64,000 nucleotides of DNA from VXLM01 sp965242665. GTDB lineage: Bacteria; Chloroflexota; Dehalococcoidia; Lucifugimonadales; VXLM01. The notes below the pieces were generated by a model, which did not search any database, had not been told where the DNA came from, and was given only the letters and a program-made list of their open reading frames with translations. This document shows positions 41,877 to 50,358 of the stretch, one piece after another. The position numbers and the translations under genes were made by a program. The first letter of the stretch is position 1. Each line of letters opens with the position of its first letter. The stretch covers positions 2,356,001-2,420,000 of the forward strand of contig OZ251484.1 of assembly GCA_965242665.1 (NCBI GenBank). The letters run 5' to 3'.

Positions 41877-43033
41877 TCCACGTCCATCACGTAGATTTCG
41901 AGGTCTCCGTCTCGGGCGGAAGCAAACGCAATCCTGCTTCCATCGGGCGACCACGCGGGGAAGGCGTCTTCAACGGAGTTGTCGGTGAGTTGAGTAACGC
42001 TGGAGCCGTCTGCGTTCATCACGTAGATTTCGTTGTCTTCGTCTCGGGTGGAGGTGAACGCAATTTTGCTTCCGTCAGGCGACCACGCAGGGAGCCAGTC
42101 CCAATCGGAGTTGTCGGTGAGTTGGATGACGTTGGATCCGTCCGCGTTCATCACGTAGATTTCGTAGTGGAAGACTTCGGCTTGGAAGGAGACGGAGGCG
42201 AACGCAATTTTGCTTCCGTCAGGCGACCACGCAGGGAAGTCGTCCCAATCGGAGTTGTCGGTGAGTTGGATGACGTTGGATCCGTCCGCGTTCATCACGT
42301 AGATTTCAGCAGCTCCGTCCCGGTTGGATGTGAATGCAATTTTGCTTCCGTCAGGCGACCACGCAGGAAACCAGCACAAATCGGAGTTATCGGTGAGTTG
42401 GATGACGTTGGATCCGTCCGCGTTCATCACGTAGATTTCCGTGTCTCCGTCCCGGTTGGATGTGAATGCAATCTTGCTTCCGTCAGGCGACCATGTAGGG
42501 GAGAGATCATCCCAATCGGAGTCGTCGGTGAGTTGGATGACATTGGAGCCGTCTGCATTCATCACGTAGATTTCGCGGTCCCAATCCCGAACGGATGTGA
42601 ATGCAATCTTGCTTCCGTCAGGCGACCACGCAGGGAAGGCCTCCGCGTCGGAGTTGTTGGTGAGTTGGATGAGGCCTAGAGCCGATGTCGGTGTTGGCGC
42701 GGGGGTGTTGGTAGGGATGGGAGTGGGCGTGTTGGCTGGAATTGGGGTGTGCGTAGGTGTGGGTGTGTTGGTAGGGATAGGCGTATGGGTGTTGGCTGGA
42801 GTTGGGGTGTGCGTAGGTGCGGGCGTGTTAGTAGGGATGGGAGTCGGTGTGTTGGCTGGAGTTGGGGTGTGCGTCGGCGAGCGGTCTCCGCACGCAATCA
42901 GGGCAATCTGGACGGCGAGCAGGAGTGTGACCGCTGCGCCGGCCGGCAGAGAGGTTGGCCTGGCTGTCCTGTTGCGAGGGGAGGGGACAGTAGACGAATT
43001 GCGGTCGTGAGGTACTCGCGAGGCTCGGCGCAT
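41873..43033 (-). CDS. PD40 beta-propeller lipoprotein
   Basis: From the ATG at 43033 (MRRASRVPHD) the protein has 386 residues. A signal peptide ends in a lipobox, LLLAVQIALIACGD, with the Cys for lipid attachment. A long linker of PTPANTPTPIPTNTPAPTHT units follows, then seven near-identical PD40 blades (PAWSPDGSKIAFTSxRDGDxEIYVMNADGSNVIQLTDNSD). The blades are about 41 residues apart and nearly identical in DNA, so the gene has grown by recent tandem duplication. Exposed on the cell surface; ligand unknown. The stop codon overlaps that of the truncated recombinase. Confidence 0.82.
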   Translation of the reverse strand: MRRASRVPHDRNSSTVPSPRNRTARPTSLPAGAAVTLLLAVQIALIACGDRSPTHTPTPANTPTPIPTNTPAPTHTPTPANTHTPIPTNTPTPTHTPIPANTPTPIPTNTPAPTPTSALGLIQLTNNSDAEAFPAWSPDGSKIAFTSVRDWDREIYVMNADGSNVIQLTDDSDWDDLSPTWSPDGSKIAFTSNRDGDTEIYVMNADGSNVIQLTDNSDLCWFPAWSPDGSKIAFTSNRDGAAEIYVMNADGSNVIQLTDNSDWDDFPAWSPDGSKIAFASVSFQAEVFHYEIYVMNADGSNVIQLTDNSDWDWLPAWSPDGSKIAFTSTRDEDNEIYVMNADGSSVTQLTDNSVEDAFPAWSPDGSRIAFASARDGDLEIYVMDVD

Positions 43034-43171
43034 GGTTGTAGGCAGGTCCTTTCGGGGGTTGAGGAAGTATAGCACGTATTGGCGCGGACTGCCTATGGAT
43101 CAATGTGGTTCCGTGTTGGTTTACCGCGGCGACGGCGTTTCTATGGATGCGCGGTGGACGCAGTGTACTGG

Positions 43172-43262
43172 GTTCCCGTCTTCGCGGGAATGAGGTAAAC
43201 AGGGATGCGGGAATGACGTAGACAGGGCGTGGGAATGACATGCGGGGATGCGGGAATGATGT
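43172..43262. repeat. REP-like palindrome with GGGAATGA array
   Basis: TTCCCGTCTTCGCGGGAA at about 43173-43190, followed by four GGGAATGA repeats spaced 18-25 bases. It lies upstream of the PD40 lipoprotein promoter, as copies of this repeat also do at the two related loci. Confidence 0.75.
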
Positions 43263-43306
43263 GGGTGGGGGCGGTTCGTGCAGGCAGATTCGACGGTGGG
43301 AGAACG

Positions 43307-44842
43307 CTACTCCGGCCATCGGTGCCGGGTGGGGTCTAGCACGCGCATCGGCGAGAAGAACTCCTCCGGGTAGTCGTTTGGGCCGTCGATGCGGAGGATG
43401 TCATCGACGACGTGGCGCGCGGCGTTGAAGTGGACTCCGGATCCTGATCCACACATGCCGGCGATCACATACTGCCGCTTGCCGTCGAGAAGGCCGATGA
43501 TTGGGTATTCGTCGTTGGTAAATCCTGCCGTGCAACTCCACTCGCGGAAGACGTGCATTGGGCTATGTCCGAACGTGTCTTGAACTTCTGCGATGACATA
43601 GCTGGTGAGGAAACGGGACGGGCGAATCCGTCCTGCTTGGGTGTAGTCGAGGAGAATGCCGCCTGTGCCGAGTATGACGCCGTCTGGATGCTTGCCGAAC
43701 CATGAGTTCGCGCCGCCCATGGCAACGCGCGGCTTCATGGCCGCCGGGCCGCCCTCCGCGAACGCCGCGTTGGTCTGAACAGGCACGAGCTTGCCGATGA
43801 ATTCCGGATGCAGGGCGGCAGTATACGACTCCGTGGCGTTGATGACGCAGCGGGCGAGGATCGCGCCTCTGTTCGTGTGGACTGCGTAACGTTCGCCCAG
43901 ATCCTCCACCCTATGGACGCGGGTTCGAGAGAAGAATTCTATGTTGTGGGACGATACCGCCGTCGAGAGTAGCGACCAGACCCACTTTGCCGGGTGCCAC
44001 GTCGCAGCGCGCCTCGAAAGACCGAACGGCACTCCGACGCTCATACCGGTCATCTCCAGTACCTGCTTGGGTTGGATATTGTCCCAGTCGTCGAAGCCTT
44101 GCCCACGGCTCTCCGCCACCGACAAGTCGAGGTAGTTCTGGGTAGCATCGGTTTGGCCTTGTACCCATCCTTCGCGGGCGTAGTCGACTTCGAAGCCCTC
44201 GTCGTGAATCGTCTGCTCGATCATGTCGGCGTTCTTGTATGCTGCGACGACATACGCGCGTGCGAACTTCTCCGCGAGCAGTTCGCGCCGGCGAGCGTCG
44301 AGGTCGGGGCGAGAGTGGGGCAAGTCATCGAGCATCATCTTCTTGACGTAGGTGAAGAATCGGCCCATGACTACGACGCCCTCGTTTCGCCCGCTGGCGC
44401 CGGAAGCAGCCTCGTTCATCTCCAGGACTACCATGGGCCCGCCGTCGCGTTTCGACCAGTGGTACGCGCACGCAGCGCCGGTGAAGCCTGCGCCGATGAC
44501 GACCGTGTCGCACTCGTGCGGCAGCCTCGCGTTCGGGTCCGCGCGCCAGGGATGATTTTCGATTGGGTTGTCGGCCGCCAGCCAGTACGAGACGGTAGAC
44601 ATCGGCTTGGCGAACGTCACACCCACGAGGGCGTTTGGAATGTCTACCAGCATGGTCTTGGACGCCCAACCAATGAACCGGATCAGCTTGACCGCCCAAG
44701 AGCTGTTGGAGTAGTTGCGTTCGACCCAACTCCCCGCGCTCCGGAACTCCTGACTCCGCAGTCCGATCAGGAGCCTCCAGGCAGTCGCGAGGCGGGCAAA
44801 TATGTGAGGCGGCGTGTATCGGAAGCCAGAACCGTCGTCCAT
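43307..44842 (-). CDS. FAD-dependent oxidoreductase, DAO/GlpD-like
   Basis: From the ATG at 44842 (GAGGG ten bases ahead; an earlier ATG at 44866 is possible) the protein has 511 residues. About 95 N-terminal residues precede the FAD-binding Rossmann motif CDTVVIGAGFTGAACAYHWSKRDGGPMVVLEM. NEAASGASGRNEGVV is the second part of the DAO-family signature. The C-terminal GMCGSGSGVHFNAARHVVDDIL is the terminal FAD-contact motif. Relatives oxidise amino acids or amines such as sarcosine and glycine; the substrate is unknown. The unusual N-terminal extension has no recognised domain. Confidence 0.82.
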   Translation of the reverse strand: MDDGSGFRYTPPHIFARLATAWRLLIGLRSQEFRSAGSWVERNYSNSSWAVKLIRFIGWASKTMLVDIPNALVGVTFAKPMSTVSYWLAADNPIENHPWRADPNARLPHECDTVVIGAGFTGAACAYHWSKRDGGPMVVLEMNEAASGASGRNEGVVVMGRFFTYVKKMMLDDLPHSRPDLDARRRELLAEKFARAYVVAAYKNADMIEQTIHDEGFEVDYAREGWVQGQTDATQNYLDLSVAESRGQGFDDWDNIQPKQVLEMTGMSVGVPFGLSRRAATWHPAKWVWSLLSTAVSSHNIEFFSRTRVHRVEDLGERYAVHTNRGAILARCVINATESYTAALHPEFIGKLVPVQTNAAFAEGGPAAMKPRVAMGGANSWFGKHPDGVILGTGGILLDYTQAGRIRPSRFLTSYVIAEVQDTFGHSPMHVFREWSCTAGFTNDEYPIIGLLDGKRQYVIAGMCGSGSGVHFNAARHVVDDILRIDGPNDYPEEFFSPMRVLDPTRHRWPE

Positions 44843-45083
44843 CTGCGCGTCACCCTCTGTGATCATCGTCAGCCGATGCGAAGTCTATGGGAGCTGCTTG
44901 ACAGTGTCAACAGGATGGAGGGTGCGCTGCAAGGACGCGATCTGCCCGTCCGCGGACTCGGATCGCAATCGAACACCGCTTGCGATAGTTCCCACACGGG
45001 CCGACTACCTTTGACAGAGGACGACCATTCGGCTACAGTCAAGCCGCCCCAATCGTAGATGTAGATAGAGAATGGGAGACGAA

Positions 45084-45341
45084 ATGACCAAAGCAACCAA
45101 GTGGGAATATCGGTATGAGTACGTCCGGGCAGAGACTAATCCGGGTGGTATGCGTAGCCCCAACCACGATCCCGATGCAGTCCGCGATGCACTGAACCGG
45201 GCAGGGGAACGAGGGTGGGAACTCGTCAGCATGGAACCCCACTGGTCAAATAGCATAGGGCCGCCCTTTATCCAGGGGTGGTACATGACGTTCAAGCGGC
45301 CAAAGCCGGTTGATGACAGTCCAAACGCTGAGAAGATCTAG
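45084..45341 (+). CDS. DUF4177-type small protein
   Basis: An 85-residue protein starting MTKATKWEYRYEYVRAE; GGGAG lies five to eight bases before the ATG at 45084. The pattern KWEYRYEYV...LNRAGERGWELVSMEP...GWYMTFKRPK is that of DUF4177, a small alpha-beta domain of unknown function found in many bacteria. Its stop codon is embedded in the long palindrome that follows. Confidence 0.75.
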   Translation: MTKATKWEYRYEYVRAETNPGGMRSPNHDPDAVRDALNRAGERGWELVSMEPHWSNSIGPPFIQGWYMTFKRPKPVDDSPNAEKI

Positions 45342-45385
45342 GAGCAGGAAGTGGACACCCAATTGGGTGTCCACTTCCTGCTCCT
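45340..45385. terminator. 46-bp perfect palindrome
   Basis: Positions 45340-45385 read the same on both strands without a mismatch (arms starting AGGAGCAGGAAGTGGACACC, centre AATT). The stop codon of the DUF4177 gene lies in its first bases. No T-run follows, so besides termination a protein-binding or recombination role is possible. Confidence 0.7.
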
Positions 45386-45472
45386 CAGTATGGTTCTTGA
45401 CTCGCAGTTTGGATGTCCCCGCCCGATGGCGCGGGGACAATCCGATTTGTAGGGCCGGCGCGGTGCGCGGGC

Positions 45473-45703
45473 CTAGTTCCGGGTGTAGAAGCTGTACCGG
45501 TCTGTTGCGCGCATCGCGCTGAAGTCGCGCTTGGCCTGCTCCCGGGTCGGCGCGCCGCTGGCGTCCAGCTCCTGGAGCTTCTGCAAGTACCGCTCGAAGT
45601 CCGCGCCCGGTCCGGCCGGCTTGATGAGCCTTGCGATGGTCTTGAGCATCCCTGCCTCCTTCTTTGGAAATTCTCGTGTTCCAACTGCATTTGTCTGCTT
45701 CAT
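45473..45703 (-). CDS. small conserved-looking soluble protein, two possible starts
   Basis: A 76-residue protein from the ATG at 45703, or 58 residues from the ATG at 45649 (MLKTIARLIKP). Both starts have a good AAGGAGG-type site six bases ahead. The body (DFERYLQKLQELDASGAPTREQAKRDFSAMRATDRYSFYTRN) is helical and charged, with no membrane segment. I do not know a family. It is divergent from the LysR gene, with an AT-rich stretch between them that probably holds both promoters. Confidence 0.6.
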   Translation of the reverse strand: MKQTNAVGTREFPKKEAGMLKTIARLIKPAGPGADFERYLQKLQELDASGAPTREQAKRDFSAMRATDRYSFYTRN

Positions 45704-45841
45704 TGCTTCCTCCTTCCGTGTATCGCGGTTCCGTGTGTCATCCCTTAATACAATTATCGAGCTGCACGTATATTATTTTTAGATATTTAGCGTGATAAAC
45801 TATATTCGATATTTCAATACTGATGAGGAGGATGTCGAATC

Positions 45842-46726
45842 ATGGAGCTGCGAGAGTTGAGGAGCTTTTGTACGGCAGCCAGATTGGGGGGCATATCGAA
45901 GGCGGCGGACGAGCTCGGGCTCGGGCAGCCGACGGTGACGACTCACGTCCGCAAGCTGGAACGAGAGATAGGCGGTGCGTTGTTCGACCGCGGCAAGCGT
46001 CCGATTCGGCTGACTCCGTCGGGCGCGGCGCTCCTCGGGTTGGCTGTGCCGCTGATCGAGGGTATCGACGATCTGATCGAAGGCGCCGCGCAGGCCGAGG
46101 AAGAGAGCGTCATTACGGTCGCTACGACGAACGATATGGTCGGACACACGCTCTTGAGGACGGTCACGGTGTTCCTCCGACTCTACCCGCATTCGCGCTT
46201 ACGGGTTCGGGCAGCGTCCATGTCCGAGATCGTGGAGATGGTGCGGTCGGGAGAGATGGACTTGGGTCTGGTGCCGTATCCGGGCAGGTCGGACGAATTC
46301 GACTTCGTCGGCTTGTTTGCCTACGAACGAGTGCTCATTACGCCTCTGGGGCACCCTCTGCTCGATGAGGAGGTGATAACCTTCGAGCAAATAGCCGACT
46401 GCCCGTTGATCCTCCGGGGCGGGACAACCTTGACGCGCACGATGTTGGAGTCGGAATTCAAGCGGCGCGGCCTCTCATACGAGGTGCTCGTCGAGCTGGA
46501 CGGGATGGACATCATCAAGCGGTACGTCGCATTGGGAATGGGCATCTCGGTTGGGCCCCGCTTGGCGATCGAGCCCGAAGACGGACGCACGCTCGGCATC
46601 GTCAATTTGGCGAACCTGCTGCCAATCGAGCAAACAGGCATCCTGACTCTGCGGAGCAAAACCTTATCCACGCCCGCAAAGATGTTCACGCAGGTGATGA
46701 AGGATACGCTCACGAGGCGACGGTGA
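45842..46726 (+). CDS. LysR-family transcriptional regulator (CysB/Cbl-like)
   Basis: A 294-residue LTTR. The N-terminal winged helix-turn-helix is MELRELRSFCTAARLGGISKAADELGLGQPTVTTHVRKLEREIGGALFDR, with recognition-helix residues QPTVTTHVRKLE. From about residue 90 there is a type 2 periplasmic-binding-like effector domain (VITVATTNDMVGHTLLRTVTVFLRLYP..., GEMDLGLVPY). The pattern is close to CysB-type regulators. LysR genes usually control the divergent neighbour, here the small protein at 45473-45703, through the AT-rich region at 45704-45841. The effector is unknown. Confidence 0.9.
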   Translation: MELRELRSFCTAARLGGISKAADELGLGQPTVTTHVRKLEREIGGALFDRGKRPIRLTPSGAALLGLAVPLIEGIDDLIEGAAQAEEESVITVATTNDMVGHTLLRTVTVFLRLYPHSRLRVRAASMSEIVEMVRSGEMDLGLVPYPGRSDEFDFVGLFAYERVLITPLGHPLLDEEVITFEQIADCPLILRGGTTLTRTMLESEFKRRGLSYEVLVELDGMDIIKRYVALGMGISVGPRLAIEPEDGRTLGIVNLANLLPIEQTGILTLRSKTLSTPAKMFTQVMKDTLTRRR

Positions 46727-46819
46727 CAGCGACCGACGGACTACCGCCCTCCTCGCGGTTTCGATCCCGAGAGGGTGCAGTCCATCTGGCGGACGCCGAA
46801 GGGTTGGTGCGCGAGACGC

Positions 46820-47038
46820 CTACCGGTAGCGGGGTTGCTGGTTCGAGCCGTTCATGATCGGCTCGCCGCGGAACACGTCCCCGTTCCGGATCTTGAGGTT
46901 GTAGTCGCATCTGGGACTACTGCACACCCATGCCTTGTAATGAATGGGCGCGCCCTGACCGCCAAAGTCTGACAGCGGCAGCAAGAGTCCCTCTTCGCAC
47001 GAGAGGCATTCAGGCCATGTGCCGTTCCTGTTCCCCAC
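46820..47038 (-). CDS. small zinc-ribbon protein
   Basis: A 72-residue protein starting with GTG at 47038, with AGGAGG six bases ahead. CLSCEEG (CxxC) near residue 12 and CSSPRC (CxxxxC) near residue 39 could bind one zinc ion. The rest is polar (HYKAWVCSSPRCDYNLKIRNGDVFRGEPI). No family recognised; the ribosome-binding site and paired cysteines support it as a real gene. Confidence 0.55.
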   Translation of the reverse strand: MGNRNGTWPECLSCEEGLLLPLSDFGGQGAPIHYKAWVCSSPRCDYNLKIRNGDVFRGEPIMNGSNQQPRYR

Positions 47039-47157
47039 GTCTTCCTCCTAGATGACCATTGCCTGGATATAGAAAGTGACCCTAGTATACACCCATTCCC
47101 CGCTTTCTACAAGGGTTAGCAAGGTCATGAGTAGGACAATCATATCATCTAATCCCC

Positions 47158-47413
47158 GGTGAAACCGATTGCCCCGCGTTCGTGGGTTCCGTTCGACTCG
47201 TCGTGGTGCGGGTATCTCTATGGTCGTAGGAGGCAACCCTCTGGCTTCTCGTCTTCACAGGAATGACGGCAGGAGGATTTCCGATGGTGAAACCGATTGT
47301 CCCGCGTTCGTGGGTTCTGTTCGACTCATCGTGGTGCGGGTATCTCTATGACCGTATGAGGCAGCCCTCTGGCTTCTCGTCTTCACGGGAATGACAGCAG
47401 AAGGATTTCCGAT
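47158..47413. repeat. 127-bp tandem duplication in an intergenic region
   Basis: The sequence from GGTGAAACCGATTG at 47158 is repeated from 47285 at high identity. Each unit ends with the motif CTTCTCGTCTTCACGGGAAT, a decayed form of the REP-like palindrome, followed by GGATTTCCGATG. The 487-bp gap from 47039 to 47525 holds no gene. Confidence 0.8.
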
Positions 47414-47525
47414 GGGGAGGCGCAACCCGTGCCGATAGAGAAAAAGAAATCCAATCACGGGCGCAGTTCCCGAAACTACGCTCGTGGTGGTATCATGACG
47501 GGGAAGAGGTGGGCTGCACAGGGAA

Positions 47526-47840
47526 ATGACCAGAGAGAGTACCATTAGCGCGGTCGCGCTCAACGATGGGGCGGTCACGATCACATGGAGCGATGGGGGC
47601 ATCTCCACGCTCGGCGCGAAGTATCTGCGTGTCAACTGCGCGTGCGCCGAGTGCGTCGAGGAGTGGACGAACCGGAAGCTGCTTGACCCGGCAACGGTAT
47701 CGTCCGACATCCAAGCGGAGGACTACCTCATGGTTGGAAAGTACGCTGTGCAGTTTCTCTGGAGCGACGGGCATTACACGGGGATATATCCGTTCGATAT
47801 GCTGCGTGCGTTGTCCGAGAAGCAATCACGCTCCGGCTAG
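47526..47840 (+). CDS. DUF971 (GBBH-like N-terminal) protein
   Basis: A 104-residue protein with the DUF971 pattern: ITWSDGGISTLGAKYLRVNCACAECVEEWTNRKLL, then VGKYAVQFLWSDGHYTGIYPFDMLR. The CACAEC cysteines match the zinc site of the N-terminal domain of gamma-butyrobetaine hydroxylase; stand-alone versions occur near Fe-S and Mrp-type genes. Its last 15 bases overlap surE, which is convergent. Confidence 0.9.
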   Translation: MTRESTISAVALNDGAVTITWSDGGISTLGAKYLRVNCACAECVEEWTNRKLLDPATVSSDIQAEDYLMVGKYAVQFLWSDGHYTGIYPFDMLRALSEKQSRSG

Positions 47841-48629
47841 GCCTCCCGACGCCTCGATTCCTCGCCGCACGGCTTGCGCCAGCCGTTCTAGCCGCTCGGA
47901 CGATACCCATTCATTCGGCAGCGGCTCGATAGACGATATCGACACTCGCTTGTTCCAAACGGCCTGTGCGTCCCCCCCGGAGTACTCTTTCGACCTCTTG
48001 AGCCTGATCCAGTAGTACGACCTCCGTCCGACGCGTTCCCGTTCGACGTTGTCGATGAACGCGCGGCGGCCGGGAACCGTTATCTCCACCCCTTCCACGT
48101 CGCCAGGATCCGCGTCCGGCGTGTTGACATTCAATAGCAGCGGAGCGGATAGCGGGTCATCTTCTAGATCCCTGGCGATGGAAGCTGCCGCCGTGCACGC
48201 AACAGCGTATCGTATCGGATCCTCGGCGGCATAGTCGTAGTACGAAGATACCGCGACGGACGGGATGCGCCGCAAGTAGCCATGCAGGGCAGCGCCGACG
48301 GTACCCGACAGCAGAACATCCTCACCCATATTCGCGCCCTGATTGATTCCTGAGAAGATGACGTCGAAGGGCGCGTCGAACAAGGCCCCATGTGCGAGGA
48401 TCACGCAGTCGCCGGGTGTCCCCTGCACTGCATACGCTTCGACGCCATCCACGTCCGCGCGCACCTTCTCCGCCCGCACGACATCCAACAATGTCATTGC
48501 GGTGCCGATCCCGCTCCGGTCGCGGTCGGGGGCAGCCACGCACACCTCTCCCACATCCTTGAGCGCCTCCACTAAGGACCACAACCCATCCGAATAGATA
48601 CCGTCGTCGTTCGTTACGAGAATTCTCAT
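47826..48629 (-). CDS. surE: 5'-nucleotidase SurE
   Basis: From the ATG at 48629 the protein has 267 residues. It starts MRILVTNDDGIYSDGL with the NDDG metal motif; AAPDRDRSGIGTAMTL and VQGTPGDCVILA follow, and FSGINQGANMGEDVLLSGTVGAALHG is the second catalytic region. SurE is a metal-dependent phosphatase of nucleoside 5'- and 3'-monophosphates and short polyphosphate. The next minus-strand gene upstream is panC, 64 bases away. Confidence 0.95.
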   Translation of the reverse strand: MRILVTNDDGIYSDGLWSLVEALKDVGEVCVAAPDRDRSGIGTAMTLLDVVRAEKVRADVDGVEAYAVQGTPGDCVILAHGALFDAPFDVIFSGINQGANMGEDVLLSGTVGAALHGYLRRIPSVAVSSYYDYAAEDPIRYAVACTAAASIARDLEDDPLSAPLLLNVNTPDADPGDVEGVEITVPGRRAFIDNVERERVGRRSYYWIRLKRSKEYSGGDAQAVWNKRVSISSIEPLPNEWVSSERLERLAQAVRRGIEASGGLAGA

Positions 48630-48693
48630 CTGTTCCCTAAATGACATGCAGGAATCTGTCCTCCCGGGAGCGCGGTGGTCTCCAGGGGATGCG

Positions 48694-49527
48694 TCAACCG
48701 CTCAAGTCTAGCGGAACGTTGTCGATCAGTCTAGTATTTCCAATGCGGACGGCTACTGAGACGAGCGCCGGTCGGTCTATGACGTCGATCTCGTCCAATG
48801 TCTCTCGGTCTGCGACGCTGACATAGTCGACGGCGGCGAGGGGTTCTTCGTCTATCAGGCCGCGCATCTGTCGGCGGATTTCTCTGGCGTCGTCTGTGTC
48901 GAGCGCTTTGGCTAGTTCGAGGGAACGGAACAACACTGTCGCTGCCGCGCGCTCCGCGGGGTCGAGATAGCGGTTGCGGCTGCTCATGGCGAGCCCGTCC
49001 GACTCGCGAACGGTTGGACAGACGACGATCTTCACGCCAAGGTTGAGATCGGAGTTCAACCGCTCGACGACCATGCTTTGCTGCGCGTCTTTCTGCCCGA
49101 AGTAGGCATAGTCCGGACGTGCGATGACGAAGATCTTGCACACGACGGTTGCGACGCCGAGGAAGTGCATCGGACGGCGCTCGCCTTCCAAGCGCCTGGC
49201 GATGCGGCCCGCATCGACTGATGTATCGAAACCAGGGGGATACATCTCGTCCGCGTCCGGGGCGAATACCATGTCGACCCCTTCTTCGCGCATGACGTCG
49301 AGGTCGGCCGCGCGGTCGCGCGGGTAGGCCGAAAAGTCCTCGGAGGGGCCGAATTGCGTTGGATTGACGAAGAGGCTGGCGGCTGCCGTTGCGTTTTCTT
49401 GGCGGGCGCGGCGCAGCAGGGAGCAATGCCCTTCGTGGAGTGCCCCCATCGTCGGCGCGAGGCCGAGAGGCCGAGACGCGGCGGCGGCGGCGCTGCGGAA
49501 CTCGTCCACGGTCTCGACGACCTTCAT
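48694..49527 (-). CDS. panC: pantothenate synthetase PanC
   Basis: A 277-residue enzyme that joins pantoate and beta-alanine with ATP. LGLAPTMGALHEGHCSLLRRAR carries the HIGH-type ATP motif, SLFVNPTQFGPSEDFSAYPR the pantoate site, and FGQKDAQQSMVVERL with TVRESDGLAMSSRNRYL the KMSKS-like loop. The start overlaps the panB stop by four bases (ATGA), indicating translational coupling. Normal length. Confidence 0.96.
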   Translation of the reverse strand: MKVVETVDEFRSAAAAASRPLGLAPTMGALHEGHCSLLRRARQENATAAASLFVNPTQFGPSEDFSAYPRDRAADLDVMREEGVDMVFAPDADEMYPPGFDTSVDAGRIARRLEGERRPMHFLGVATVVCKIFVIARPDYAYFGQKDAQQSMVVERLNSDLNLGVKIVVCPTVRESDGLAMSSRNRYLDPAERAAATVLFRSLELAKALDTDDAREIRRQMRGLIDEEPLAAVDYVSVADRETLDEIDVIDRPALVSVAVRIGNTRLIDNVPLDLSG

Positions 49528-50354
49528 GATTCCTCCGTCTGCGGGGGGGCCTGCTCTATCGACGAGAAGCTCTCTTCCTCGCTCGGGAAGCTCCCGGAGC
49601 GCACGTCGTCCATGAACTGGCGGGTTGCATCCGAGATGACTTCCCTTACGGATGCGTATCTTCGGACATGCCTGCGCTTGTGTCCGGAGTTGATGCCGAA
49701 GATGTCATGGAACACGAGAACTTGCCCATCGCAATGGACGCCGGCCCCGATGCCGATGGTTGGAACGGAGACGCACTGCGTGACCGTGCGCGCCAGATCC
49801 ATAGGTATCGTTTCGAGGACGATTCCGTACACGCCAGCATCTTCGAGTGCAAGCGCATCCTCGACGAGGGCGTCCGCCCCCTCGGAATCGCGCCCTTGCA
49901 CGCGGTAGCCGCTGAGTTGATTGACGGACTGCGGGGTAAGCCCGACGTGTCCGAGCACGGGGATTCCCGCTTCGACCATGCGCCGTATCGTTGGAACGAT
50001 CTTGCGTCCGCCTTCTGGCTTGACCGAATGAGCGCCGTCCTTGAGGAGGAGGCCGGCGTTTCGCAGCGCCTCGCTCTCGTCCGCTTGGTAGCTCATGAAT
50101 GGGAGATCGCAGACGATATGCGCGCGTTTTGCGCCGCGCGCAACGGCCCGCAGGTGATGCCGCATCTCGTCCATCGTGACCGGCACGGTGTTGCGGTAGC
50201 CGAGCACGTTGTCGCCAACGGAGTCGCCGACGAGGATGATTGGCACCCCCGCATCGTCGATCACCCGCGCGGACGGGTAATCGTAGGCGGTGAGCATGGG
50301 GATCTTCTGGCCTCGATCCTTCATCTCCTGCAAGTGTCCAATGGTGATAGCCAT
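49524..50354 (-). CDS. panB: 3-methyl-2-oxobutanoate hydroxymethyltransferase PanB
   Basis: A 276-residue TIM-barrel enzyme making ketopantoate from 2-oxoisovalerate and methylene-THF. Landmarks are PMLTAYDYPSARVIDDAG, ILVGDSVGDNVLGY (metal Asp), CDLPFMSYQ, VKPEGG and VGLTPQSVNQLSGYRVQGR, then TIGIGAGVHCDGQVLVFHD. The C-terminal tail (SFPSEEESFSSIEQAPPQTEES) is an acidic extension beyond the usual fold. It is followed by panC and preceded by the DUF2520 gene four bases upstream. Confidence 0.96.
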   Translation of the reverse strand: MAITIGHLQEMKDRGQKIPMLTAYDYPSARVIDDAGVPIILVGDSVGDNVLGYRNTVPVTMDEMRHHLRAVARGAKRAHIVCDLPFMSYQADESEALRNAGLLLKDGAHSVKPEGGRKIVPTIRRMVEAGIPVLGHVGLTPQSVNQLSGYRVQGRDSEGADALVEDALALEDAGVYGIVLETIPMDLARTVTQCVSVPTIGIGAGVHCDGQVLVFHDIFGINSGHKRRHVRRYASVREVISDATRQFMDDVRSGSFPSEEESFSSIEQAPPQTEES

Positions 50355-50358
50355 GGAT

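Noticed and set aside
41880..42640. Regular direct repeats of about 125 bases that look like a CRISPR or satellite array
   Set aside because: They encode successive PD40 blades of one lipoprotein in frame; there are no unique spacers of fixed length.
46835..46860. GGTTCGAGCC, a T-loop-like sequence suggesting a tRNA
   Set aside because: No acceptor stem or anticodon arm can be drawn around it, and it lies in the small zinc-ribbon gene.
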